DNA of 64,000 bases from Aulostomus chinensis (Eukaryota > Chordata > Actinopteri > Syngnathiformes > Aulostomidae), in NCBI GenBank assembly GCA_037954235.1, contig JBBMOA010000004.1:11410601-11474600 (forward strand), given 5' to 3'. Under the pieces are notes generated by a model, which ran no database searches, had not been told where the DNA came from, and saw nothing but the letters and a program-made list of their open reading frames with translations. Numbering within the stretch: the first letter of the stretch is position 1; the number at the start of each line of letters is the position of its first letter. Shown here piece after piece: positions 1 to 13,000 of the stretch. The position numbers were made by a program, and so were the translations under genes.

Positions 1-1978
1 GTGTCTTCCCAGCAACACCTTGAGGGCACGATGAGTTCTTTTTTGCCAAAAAAGAAAAAAAAAAATCAAAGAAATTCAAAACCTTTAATTAAATTCCTGA
101 AGTCTGTGCAACGTACAGCTTTATGAGTCTGGAGACGTAAACTGACACTGGAGGAAAACAACCACAGAACGGTAGTTCTGGTTTCATGTATCAAATATAA
201 AAAGTCTGCAAGTCACATCACATCAAAGGAAACTGAATAATCTTGACAAATGGTTGTCAAAGGGGGGGCCCGGGGACCCCCAGAGGTCACAGAGAACTTT
301 GATTTCCCCCTTTCAGGATTTATGAAATGTTTGTGAAAACGGCGTTCAAAAGCTTCCATAAGCACTTTAACACGTGAAATCTGACCTTTAAATAAAGAAC
401 TTCATGATTAGAAATCTCACAATTTTCAAAGAAATATTTTAACGCAAATATCTGATCATCCTTCGCTGAACTCCTCGTCATGTCCTCATAACTTTTTCGA
501 CCAATGTCTCACTTAAGTTGAAGTTTTTTCTCACACGTATTTTTGATTTTTTTTTCAAGTTTCCTTTTTTTTTTTTAAAGAATGAATTTGACAAAAGGAA
601 ATTCAATGGGGGGGGGTAAGAGGGATTAACAAATTTGAAAAAAGTGATAAAATTACTAAAGATTTGGGATTGACGACAACAAAAAATGTCACACCAGACA
701 ATGAGCAAAAGATACATGAGAAGAAAAAAAAAAAGAGTTGAAAATCAACAAAAAAAGCAACAAAAATAAATAAAATCTAACGCTTACAACTTGAACAACA
801 AAATGATATAAATGATTATTAATTGATATTTTGAGGGGCGGCTCTGAACGTTCATCGTCGTTTCCTTCCTAGAGTCAAGCTGGAGGTGAAGAATGGGAAG
901 CAAAGCAGCGGCGGCGGGTGGCACGCGTGGAGGGAGTGGGATCAGCCTGAGAACAAGCTCATCACCCCTGCTCCCTGAACCGGATCAGCCACCTATCCTG
1001 AACTCATCACAACCACCACAAGTGGAACGCAGCGTATAAAATATCAGCTACGAGAGGGATTTGGGAAGTTCATGGGGGATGAAACTGACACCTTGAACAC
1101 GCCACAACCGCGACGTGTAGAACACGCTGTCAAATGTCATAATTCATCATAGTCATGTTGACAAAATGTTGCTGGTGTGAATCACAATTATCAACCTCAT
1201 ACACGCCACACTGGCACGGCGCTCTCATTCTTGCAAGGAATGCTGAGATCGCAAGCCGGGACGTGCTGGATAACGCCGATTCCTGATGGGCACCTGGCTC
1301 TTTGTGTGTGTGTGTGTGTGTGTGTTTGTGTGTGTGTGAGAGAGAGAGAGACAGCAGACGGCCCACGCTGCGTCCAAGGTTTACACCGTAGTTAATCATC
1401 AGATGGCGGCATACCTTCGTCTCAACTCACAAGCACGCTTGTCCATCCTGGTTTGTTTTGCCATTTTTCTGTGAGCGACTTAGAACTTGAGTAGCTGCAG
1501 GGTAATCATTGATAGTAAGTGTGTGAGGGTCTTTTGCGTGCGTGCGTGTGTGTGTGTGCGTGTGTGTTTGGGTGGGTTTGAACGGCATGCTGCCCTCCGG
1601 TGATGAGATGTGTCCTAAGTAAACACGAGATAGAGATCTGAAAACACAGAGCGGTGGCAACATTCTCCCTCTGATTATCTGTCAGATGGGATCCTGTTAG
1701 CAGGTATGCTGCTGGACTTGGCGTGCGCGCGCGCCTGCGTGTGTGTGTGTATGTGTTTGTGTGTTAGTGTCTCCTTGAATCCAAAACAACTGTCATAAAT
1801 GCACCAGACCATCCAAAAACAGCCAGGACAACTCGTATGTCTGCCATAAATCCAAAATTTATCTTCCAGAGTTGGCTTTTGCAGCCTGTGAGGTAACCAT
1901 GACAACCAGAGGGCTAATGATCCTGCATGACGACTGACTGACAGAAAGAAGACGCAACAGTGTGCTCAAACACCCCCC

Positions 1979-1981
<3 letters not shown>

Positions 1982-2034
<53 letters not shown>

Positions 2035-2193
2035 GAGATGAAGGAAAAGGTTGTGAAATCCTTCTCGCTGACAATGAAGGAATTTCCCTCCGTCGTGAGG
2101 AACATTTTTTTCATACCAGGCTCCGAGGGGCCCGGGAAAGAAAACACTTGCATGCTCGTACACAGCAAAACACTTAAGCTGGGGAAAGTTACA

Positions 2194-2255
<62 letters not shown>
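1982..2255. repeat. Opposed (CA)26 and (TG)28 tracts, an inverted pair
   Basis: A pure CA tract at 1982-2033 is followed about 165 bases later by a pure TG tract at 2199-2255 on the same strand. Being reverse complements of each other, they could pair over more than 50 bp in the ntn4 pre-mRNA. Confidence 0.9.
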
Positions 2256-2258
<3 letters not shown>

Positions 2259-2346
2259 TTGACAAAACTAGGTACTTTTTTGTGGTTGTTCAGGCAGGTG
2301 TCCTGTCATGTCTCAGCTCATAAAGGTTTCACTGTCGGACATTGTG

Positions 2347-2594
2347 AACACACAAGCACGTGCACACACACACACACGCACACACACACAAGCACGTGCA
2401 CACACACACACACACACACAGATATTTACATATGGGAGTGTTTTTGATCCCTTCAGGTCAGACACATGTAAACACACACCTACTGAACACATCACATGGA
2501 ACTGGACTGGTGCTGTAATCTGGGTTGATTATTAACATATGGAGGCTGGTCGCTTGACAATAGAATAGATAAGGCCTGACCCCCCTAACCCCCA

Positions 2595-2658
<64 letters not shown>

Positions 2659-2659
2659 G
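2347..2659. repeat. Two (CA)n microsatellites
   Basis: CA-rich tract at 2347-2420, interrupted twice by the same insert AAGCACGTGCA (each with an E-box CACGTG). A longer pure CA tract lies at 2596-2659. The sequence between them looks unremarkable. Confidence 0.9.
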
Positions 2660-3351
2660 TTCAGTCCCTGCATGTGCTTCCAGATGCAGGAAATGTTAAA
2701 TATTAGTGCAGCAGCTGCGTGGTAGGAGTCAGGCAGTATTTGAATCTCTGATTGCTAGCAGTTTCGAGGAAACTCAATCACGAGACCTTTTTGCATGATC
2801 TTGATCCAGTAACCTTGAAAAAAAAATCCCTTCTCCAGAACTTCCCTTCAAAATAAACACAGCCAGACGTGATTAGTGTTTTGGTTCTGTTCTTGAAGCA
2901 GCCTCAAAAGTTCCTACAGAAAGTGAAGCACTTGTGTTGCTCGCTTGCTGTTATAGCAGCTAAGCTAACACCACTCCATCACTCATTTGTACTCTGTGCT
3001 CTACAGTGAGTAAACCTCACTCCTGCGACACCTTGATCAAGAAATGTGATGGCAACTGATGCTAGTGCTCATGGGCTTTAGCCATCTAGCTAACGCACAC
3101 ACTTCCCATGCCGCAGTGTAGGGTTTGAGTCCAATCTGAGATGGTTCTTTTCTATACACTGCACAGGTTGCATGACCCCCCCCCCCCCCACACACACACA
3201 CACACACACTAGTACGTGGAATACGCAGGTCTCAGTCCTCACTTTTCATGCTTTTGCTAACTTGCTGCTACATTATCCACTTAAGCTAACAGGATCTTTA
3301 AGTTCAGACCATCTTATTTTTTTTGCTTTTGATTAATTGAACAATTTTTGG

Positions 3352-3570
3352 GAGTGGCATGGCTCGGAGGGGGCTGTCGAGTGACTGAGAGGTTGCTGGT
3401 TCAACCTTCATTTCCTGTGGCCACCGTGCCGAAGTGCCCTTGAGCAAAACCCCAAACTCCTAATTCCTTCCTCCCCTCAGCCTTAGTGCAGTGGATAAAT
3501 ACGGAGGGTTGTGTCAGGAAGGGAATCCAGGGTTAAGACCTGTGATATGAAATATCTGACCTGCTGACCC
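3352..3570 (+). mobile_element. Degenerate tRNA-derived SINE
   Basis: The head resembles a tRNA promoter: an A-box-like TGGCTCGGAGG at about 3359-3369 and a B-box-like GGTTCAACCTT at about 3399-3409. The middle carries GCCCTTGAGCAAAACCCC, typical of fish tRNA-SINEs. The tail TGTCAGGAAGGGAATCC resembles the tail of AFC-type SINEs of percomorph fish (recalled, not searched). No clear target-site duplication was found, so the copy is probably old. Confidence 0.6.
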
Positions 3571-3811
3571 CAGAACAGCAGCAGCCAAATATGAACTAAT
3601 ACATGTGATTATAATAGAGTGATAGTTGTTTACATCTGCATCCAAAATGTCAACAAGCAAAAATCTGTAAGCGAGACTCGTCTGAGAGAATATCTGCTCC
3701 TTACAAGAAACACGTCTCCACATTTGTCATCACTACTAGCCGGTGATGATGTTTGTCTATTGATCGTTCGTGGTCAGTGAGACGTAAACGATGTGTGTTT
3801 TGCCATCTTAC

Positions 3812-5385
3812 ATTTGCAGGAGTCGGGGGCGGTGTGCGGTCGCTGAGGGTCTCTGTAGAAGCCGGCTTTGCAGCTCTGACACTGGCGTCCTTCGGTGTTG
3901 TGCAGACAGTCACACACGCCTCCGCTTCGCTGGCCAGATTCACGCCACGCCGACCAATCAAAACGGCAGCTCTGAGCGTGCCCGTTACACTTACACTCTG
4001 AGGGGGAGACGGAAGGCATGAACACATCAGGAGTCGCAGGGAGGACACAAGAAATCACACTCATCCCTGATTCTCTGGGATTCCATAAGAGCCTAATTCC
4101 AATAATCCAGTTGATGATTTGTAGGAGTTATGTTTTCCGATTGCTTGTCCCTTTCTTGCTAACAACTTTTCAGGGTTGCCTTGAAAGAACCTCTTCAAAT
4201 CTGACACAAACATCCCCTGGGACTCGAGGATGCACTTGAAAGGTTTCGTGGTCGGAGGTCAGGGTCACTGGCATCTCACATGTACACAATACCCCAGAAA
4301 TGCCTACAAAGAACTTCAAATTTGCCCCAAACCTCCACTGGGGCTCGTGGATGAAGTGAAAAGATTTTGGTGGTCAAAGGTCAATGTCCCCGGCACCTCA
4401 CATACACGCACCATCTCAGGAAATCCTTTCAAATTCGGCACAAACGTCCTACTAAGACTTTGGTAGTCAGAGGTCACAGTCACCTCACGTGAACCTGACA
4501 ACTCAGGAGCAGCCAGAAGGAATCCTCCTAATACGGTGCAAACGTCCACTGGGACTTGTGGATGAACTGAGAAGACTTTGGTTGTAAATGTGGTAGGCGA
4601 TGCCGTGTTTCTACTCTTCTGCACTTGTTTCCTCATGCGCTGCATGCCAATTCTCTTGCACGCTGCAATATCCTCTGGGATTTATTTCTTTTTTTCCTCC
4701 CCTCTCTTTTTTTTACACCTTCCTCAAATACTTAGTAGAGCTTTGATATCGTCTGTGGTCGGGGTTTTATGTATCAACTTGAGTGTGGTGTCCAGGGGAA
4801 AAGGGAAGTACAGGCGGGAGCAGTGACTCCGACCTCTCACTACGTAACCTTTTTGATAAATTCCCAGTTTGAAGGAGGTGTGAATGTGGGTTCCACTCAC
4901 TCCTGCACTCGTGCGGAGCTCCAGTCAGTCCGTCCGCGGGCTGCCAGGGTCGGTCGTTGTAGAGAGGAGTGCAGCGCTCGCAGTGATCACCTGCGGTGTT
5001 GTGTCTGCACACACACTTCCCATGGACCTGAGAGCAGAGGAGACAGAGGGAGAGAGAGAGAGAGAGAGAGACAGTTCATTAGCCAAATGATAGATGGAGG
5101 TAGAGATGGAAGGATGGAGGGAACAAAGAGGTCAGTGTGATGGAGAGGAACGTTTCCCACATGAGAGAACTGTAACGGCTGAGGACTCCCATCTTCCTCT
5201 TGATTTAACACACACTCGCCACATTTCTTCTTTCTCCTCTCTTTTCTTTTTGACTTCCGCTGGTGTTCTTACGTGCTCTCACTCCGTCTCTTTCAGTTTC
5301 ATACTCCAGCGACTGGAATTACTGAATGGAGATTGATTGTTTGGCTTCATCACTGGAAACAATAACGGGGCTCTGGTCTGAAAGG

Positions 5386-5455
<70 letters not shown>

Positions 5456-6989
5456 AAGTATGCAGCACTGAGAGCACAATAACAATCTCCTTGTCATTCC
5501 TGTGAGCTGGAATGCCATGTATGCTGGATAATGATTGAAGTGGGGAGGGGGGGTGCAAGGCATCTGAGGAAGCTCTTTATTTGTTTGCGTTACAGCGTGC
5601 AACTGTAATGTGGGACACACGGTTACACAACAGTAGCAGAGGTAGACACACACACACACGATCAACAAAAAACACACAAAGACGACAAGTGCAAAAAAAT
5701 GCTAACTAATTTTGCCAAATTTGTTTCCCACGCTGGTTGATGTGTCACTGTCTTGGATTGGGGCAGCGTGACCTCTGCCTGAACTGACCCCAGATCAGTC
5801 CAGCACTGAGAACACACACAAGTGACATGCACATACACACAGGAACTAGTATTCTTATCCAAGCCACTTCTGCTCCTGTCCTGATCCCCGCTTGGACTTT
5901 TGAGCTCTTCGTTTTTGACCCTACGTTGTTTCTTCTTTTATTTTGAAGGTGTGACTTTCTGTGTCATTGAGCAGCGATAAACCCCAGTTTTCAGAATAAG
6001 ACAGCATATTCTGATGACCTTCACCTGAACAAGCTCAAGCTCATGCGTTTAATAAAGTTCTCGCAGAGGCTTTTTGTTTCAACCATTTGGTAACGATTCA
6101 AACTGGGACACTGTACATGTTAGCATGCTGACAGCCATGCTAACTCGCCATGCTAACTGAGTATCTGGCAGTCAAGGAAAACTGAAAGATGAGAAGAGGG
6201 TGCGGGACCCGGGCACGGATCAGTGAACCAGAGTTGGGTCTGTTTGCAAAAAACTGGTAACACCTAGATGGGCTCCGAATATCTTGTCAACCCTAATTCA
6301 TGTAAACTGGATGGGAAAATATTAGAACATCAAGGATCGTATACCAAGGAGGCTCATTAAGAGGCGGGAGAGCTCACAAGACGAAGGACGAGAGGTAACG
6401 TGGAGAGGAAGGAGGGGCACAGGAAAGAGAGAAAAGGGTGAGGAGGAAGGAAAATAAGGGGAAAAGGCCAGGCGGGGTTGGCTCTGCTCCAGGCAGCTGG
6501 TATTTCAACCCATTTCACATGTTTACCATACCGTGATGCAGGACAATTAACACACGCACACACAAGCAGGCTGCACTGATAGATGTAGAATATTACTGGA
6601 AGCTGCTGATAGAAACGTCCTGTGACTTTACTTTCGTTAAACTGCTCCTGCAAATGAGAGGCTAAAGCTGGTGACCGATAAACAGTCCTGACATCAGAAA
6701 TGAAGCCAACTTCATCAACCTTTTTGCTCTTTTCTGAAAAACGGAAAAAGCCACCTCAATCCCTTTTGCAACTTTTTCTTTTCTTTTTTTAAATTGAGCA
6801 CAGTTCTTTGTTTTTGTTTTGGTTTTTTTAGCTCAGATGTCACACTCAACGTTTTCACCCAGTGAAAGTTGGAGGAAGGAAACTCACAAACTGATGGAAA
6901 AAAAAAGGGGGGGCACATTGTAAAACGGGGAGAAAGCAGAAACACACGCTGGCCAGACTAATTGCTGCTGCAGAAGTTATCCCTGGACA

Positions 6990-7025
<36 letters not shown>

Positions 7026-10000
7026 GGCTTTGTGGCTAACTAACAGACAGTGTAATCACCCAGGACCACAAAACCCCATGTGAGGATTGGGGGGTGGGGC
7101 ATGAGCAAAAAAAACCCCAAAAACCTCCACAACCACAAACAAACAGGTCTCTTCATCTTGTCTGGAGTGTAATGACTCGACATTTCAAGGCCACTTTCAC
7201 ACTAACACACACACACTCGCGCGCACACTCACACACACACTCTCACACACACACAGAGCAGACAAAACATTGCATGCTTAAGCACGCACACCTCACCAAT
7301 TCAGCCGTCCAAACAAACAAGACATTGAGAGCACGTCGCGATAGAAAAGAGCATAATAGAAATGTTTAACGTATAGAAAAAGAAGTCACACCTACATTTA
7401 TGAAAAGCTGCTACATAAATACCCGCAGGCCCCTCCCTTCCTGGGCTTATCTCTGCCCTCATCTGCTGTCTTGCGCTGCTCTGCTTGTTTGGGTTTTACC
7501 AGAAACGGCAGCTCTGGGTCGAAGCGGAGACACAAAGCAAAGGGCTGATAGGCGAGAAAAGGCACTTATATAACCCCCGTATGTTTACCGAACTCTGCGA
7601 TGACCTCAGGTGATGTTGATGGGACAGTGGAGAGGGATTTGCTGTTCAAACCTTCAGACCTGGGCGCAGTTAGACTAATATTTGTAGTTGATATCGGCCC
7701 GAAATGAAGAACAGCCGCTCGGTTTCATTTCACACATTTAGTCGTATTTTCATTATGATCATCATGGCGTGCTGAGGAACGCTCCTCAATCCCGTGATCT
7801 AAACACAGTTTCAGAGGATTTTCTACCCTCATAAGAAGGAAATCCTGATGAAAACACTCCGTAGAGCGACTTGGAATTTCTTGGCACCAAAAAGACTTAA
7901 AAAGATCTGCGTTTAATAAATCAGCTCCAGGGAAAAGCACCTTGTTCATTTGTCACGTTCAATATCTGTTCTGTTTCATGTTGGGGTGAAATATAAGCAG
8001 CTGCTAGTCAGAAAAGCTTTAAACAGGTGGATTTTTAATGTTTTACAGACAATAAATTAATGATTCCTTGATTGAGAGGAAACATTAACGTGCAAAAATG
8101 ACAACAAATTTGAAAATTATCATTAAAAAAAGAGCTTTGATTGCATTTTCCTCCACATTCTGGGTCTAACTTCTGTTCAACGGCTCCCGTTAAGTTGTTA
8201 ACTCCAACTCTAAGTCCTTTGTTTATATGCCAGTAAATAGTCGGATCCCATCCACGCCTCAGTGAGCACACTCAAGCTACGACCTGAAAATGAGATAAGA
8301 GACACGACTTGGATGACTGAGAATCTTCGAAGATAAGATAGAACGTAATTCAACCCGAGAGAAAGTTTTCCGCTTAAGATGTTATTGTACATCAGAGAAG
8401 AACTACGTGACGGCGATTTCAAATATTTGGCCCACCTTGTTTTTGTCCAACTCCTGGAGGTCCCGGGTCAGAACCGGTACGTTCATCCTCCTTAATTGTT
8501 GATGAACGCGAGTTCCACTGGGGGAGCGGGAGTCTCTCTGTAGTTGGAACCACGAAAACATGCGCAGGAACAGAGGTGGCGAGCACGACAGCGCGACACG
8601 ACACTCACCACGTGTGTTTGTCCGGTTTCTAGTTTGAAATGAGACTTTATTCTTTCAGGCAATGTGAGAGCGGAGGTGTATTTACTCTTAACCCTGCATG
8701 GTTGTGTGAGCTCGCCTGACTTCTGGTCATCATCCACTTCAACCATTGTCCTCCACTTTGATACTGGACACTTTATTGAGGGATCTTAACTGTAAAATAC
8801 TGGCAGTTTCCTGGGTTTTGCTCTGTCCGGCTCAGGCCACGTATGAATCAGTGCTTCTTTGCTGCTTTATAGCAGAAGTCGCCAGTGGAGTCACGACACA
8901 ACTTCCTGTGTAGACTTACGTTACACTATTTCAGAGCAGCGAAGAAGAACTGTTTATGTAATACTAATGGGACATACCAACTAGGAAGTAGTAGGATTCC
9001 GTTTCAGCGTTAATCAATGATGTCGCCAGGACCAATCCTGTGTATTTATCCATTTTTGTGGCTGTGTATTGTGACTCCAGTGTACAGCACAGATGAGCTG
9101 AAGACGGCTTTATTTTATCGGGCTAGTTTGACCGCTCCTCCGCATAAATCCAAGCCTGGTCCATGACTGGCTGGATGTCCAGCTGCTTAATACAAGCTCA
9201 AACTCTGCTTTCCATCCAAGCCATCTTCCAGCAGGCGTCTTCCTCACAGTTGCAGGTTACTGCGCACTTTCTCAAGCGCGCGCGTCTCATATCAAACTGC
9301 TGCGCAGCGTCAAGAACTGTTGCAAAACTGCCACCTAGCAGCTTTTTGAACACAAACGTCTACCCAGACCAGCCCCGTCTTACATGATCTTATTCACAAA
9401 CCATAATAAATGTACTGCCATCAACAGCTGTGATTACAGCACAGCCGCAGGTGTTTACAACGCTGCCATCAGAACTCTTGGCAGCTTTACAACGCCAATT
9501 CACAGCTAGCATGGTGTTTCTCCATTTGCCATTATTTGGGCCATAATAATAAGGAAAGGCTTACTACCACAGTTACTGTGAAGAGGTGAAGCAGAACTAC
9601 CAATAAAAGTGAAATAAAAGTCTATTTAGGTGCAGTAAAGTGGAATCCAGAATCCGTTTCCAAAATAAACAAGTATGGAGACAAAAGCACCTGCATCACG
9701 GCTGCGATACTGGAGCGACTCAGGAAAGGCCCGAGTCTTGACTGGTGCAGCACCAGTGTTTCTCATGTCTCTGTTTAGACGCTGCAAAGGAAACTGTTTG
9801 TTGACCCTCACTTTCCCCGTCGAGCTTCACTGATTACAGCAGAACAGGCTCTTGACTTCAAAGATGTCTGATGGCTGTGACAGGAAACACTTATGGTTGA
9901 GCTCCAGCATAAAACACTGTCTTTTCACACCTTTACCCCCCCCCCCCCACACACACACACACACGTCAACACTGTCATTAGACATCAGATGAATCAATAT

Positions 10001-13000
10001 TTACATCTTTTGGGTTTGTTCCTATCAGGAAAGGCAGATGTTGATCTGACAAACCGGAGCCAGAGGAACAGAGGAAGCAGGAGAAAGGTGATCCCTCCAC
10101 CCTCCACCCCTCCACCCTCCTCCTTCACCGTTATTAAGAGCACTGAGTGGCAGGACAAGCCCTTTACTCTCCTATCACGCCTTATCATCTTGACTTCCCT
10201 AAAGAAGAAAAAGAAAAAGAATCCCAGCCCGTGGCGTGCGGAGACTTCGTGATAATTATCTAAACAAGTGAAATTTGAAGAATGAAAAGTCAAAGCACGG
10301 CAGCTTGAAGGAAGAATGATGAGCTAATTAGGATGTTGATCCACTGCCGAGGACATTTTTGGGTCGAACTACTGATTTACTACTAAAAGTCGGGCACTAA
10401 ATCCAGGAGGAGCTTAAGTTGAGGAATTATGGTCATACTTCAATTATCTTCATTGTTTTTCTTTAAAACCTGCCTAAATATTCAACTAGACGATACTCGC
10501 TGAGCGCATACCTCCCGTCGCAGGGATACGAATGATGTCATCAGATTTATATCCAGTATTGCATCAATTCCAGTACTTGAATTGATTGCTCCTCAACCTA
10601 TAATCTTACCTAATGTCAATAAGGTCCACCCACAACTTTGAGTTATCCTGCTAAAAGACAAACAAACACAGGTGATCACATTACTCCTTTGCTGGAGGTA
10701 AAAAACATATATGCATATAGTTTTACCACTAGAGGCGCTGTTGAGCTATGACAGAGAGTAAATGATGTCTAATTAAATTTGAGGGTTGTGCCTGTAATAA
10801 GAGGCCATGTTCAGCAAACTGCAATCCCTCAAATGGCCACTAGAGGCTGGCTTATAAATTGAGTCAGTCCTCATGAAGCCCCAGACAGCCAAACTTTACA
10901 GAAATAAACATGTTCACAGCCTGGAACATAAACTGATTTTGGCTGCTCCACTGATTCTCCCCCTTTTATGTCAACTGCATGTTCCCGTCTGCATGATTGG
11001 AGTCCCACAATATCACGTTTGTCGATTCAAAACCCAAAAGGAGGTCAAAGTCAGCGTCAAGAGCTCAGCCGCAGAGAGAGTGACGTGACTTCTCTTACCA
11101 CGTGGTTGGTCCGGTCTCTAATGGGCTGGTATCCTGGTGCAGGAACACACTGCTCGGCGTGTCCATTGCAAAAGCAGCTTCCTTTCACTATCAGGTCGTA
11201 GATGGCAAAGTGTCGAGTGGGAAGAGCTTCAGATGCAGAGGCGGGGTCTTTAGCCTGGCAGGGGCACGGCTGAGGTTTCAGCAACCGGATTCGGATGTTG
11301 GTCACCCTGAGCTGCTGCTGGCCTTCCGCTCCGAAGGGATCCAGGGACTCCCACTTTGGGAGGGTGCGGTAGATCACCTGTGAGTCAGAGGACCAGAGCT
11401 CTGTCACTACATCCTGAGACAGGTTCTTAGAGGTTCCACGGCAGGTACAAACATTTACAAGCCACACAAAAAACCAAAAACCAAAAATGAAGTACCTTCA
11501 GGCTCAGGCCCTAAAAAGAGAAATCAGCGCACAAACTAAAAAAAACAAGTCACATCACAAATAAATTCAATCAAAACCAGATTTAGATTATGAGACATCT
11601 TTGCTTTGAATTTCATGCAGAAAAAAATTAAAGGTGAAGTTCACTGGTGCCCAATCCATTTCATTTGTGCTGCTTAAGTTACCGTATCTGTCATGGTAAT
11701 GGGGTTTGTTTTAGTGCCATGTGTGCTCTAAACTATGACCTCACACCCCGTCGCCATTGACAACATCCTCATGTGACCATGAGGGCACAGGAGGTCCTTG
11801 AATTAATGCACCAAATCTCTCCCTCTATCTCTCTCTCCCTCTCTCTCCCCTGTCTGGTCCCTGAATATCCTTCAAATCGAAGAACCTTTTATAGCTTGCC
11901 ATCGCCATGGCAACCACTGCCACTGGCAACCAACACCGCTGCTGTTGTTGGGGTGAAAAAAGTTGGTGTCTGCCCCAACTCTTGCTGCGAAACAAAAGTG
12001 TGTGTATTTGCAGTGTGTCTTTCCGCAACTGTTGCCGTCATTGATATTACTGGCAAATGTTGTGTGTGTTTGTGTATGTGCATGTGTGTTTTTGGTGAAG
12101 GGACACGCAAGCAAAGCCCCATGCTGCTCCCTCATTGGCTAGATGACTGGCCGAGAGTGTGATGGGAGGGGCACTATTAATTTCCTTGTTGTTGCAAAAG
12201 GTCACGAGGTCATGGCATTGTGGTCTGCAATTAAGAGAACACGACAAATAGGACGAGGGGCGCCGGTCCACGGGAGAGCACAGAGAGCAGGGCCAGACAA
12301 AGACGGGGACAGAGATGCAGATTCACATAACTCAGCGCCGTACAAAAGGCCTGCGACAGCATGGCGACACCACAGCAACACCAGCACACACACGCAACAA
12401 CACTGGCATGCACACAAAAACACCCCAGTGTGGCAGATTCCTTCACACCACCAAAATTCCACAAGAGGCCTTCTTCATGCCTTTACTACCCTTAAGAGTT
12501 TTCCTGTGAACGTGGAGACGAGTTATTAAGGTTTGCAAATATGCAGATGACACCCACATTTATATCCGTGAGCAAAAATTGAAACGAAGAAAGGTTTTTA
12601 CTAATGAAGTTAATCCAGAAAACAGGAAGACCAAAAATAAGTGTGTAATCTGGATTATGTCAATAGCAGGTTCAAAAACAACAACAACAACCTAAAATGA
12701 ATATTGCCGTTTTCATTATTCAGTAAGAAGCAACTTGAGCAACTGTCAATCACTTCCAAAAAGTGGACAGTTTTACCGTTTATTTGGCAAACATTCTGCT
12801 TATTTCTGTTGCCTTCCCCTTCTTTTATTAGATGAGGATCTGTGTTTAAGGTTCGGGACTCCTTAAACGATACCTGAAAAGGATGCAGACCAAATGAGTA
12901 CAACAGGGTTCAGGGTAAATCAGTTGGGGCCAAATTTCAGTACCTGAGCGCAAAGCTGTCAGAGAGTAAAGTATATGTTAAGATGACATCATCTTTGTAT

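Larger units (their letters stand above)
1..3811 (-). other. ntn4 intron 5 (incomplete), microsatellite-rich
   Basis: No netrin coding sequence or other convincing exon is seen here on either strand. The stretch begins with A/T-rich DNA (1-830) and then holds a dense series of dinucleotide tracts: (TG)n then (GA)n at 1303-1351, (TG)n mixed with (GC)n near 1540-1760, (CA)n at 1982-2033, (TG)n at 2199-2255, and (CA)n at 2347-2420, 2596-2659 and 3190-3209. A degenerate SINE lies at about 3352-3570. The small ORFs across it are translations of the repeats. Confidence 0.75.

Noticed and set aside
840..1020. Possible netrin-4 downstream exon near the left edge
   Set aside because: Neither strand gives the expected third laminin-EGF or NTR motifs (for example CDPxxGxC or the NTR cysteines).
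1960..2262. ORFs rich in HTHTHT or CVCVCV
   Set aside because: They are translations of CA/TG microsatellites in all frames, not proteins.
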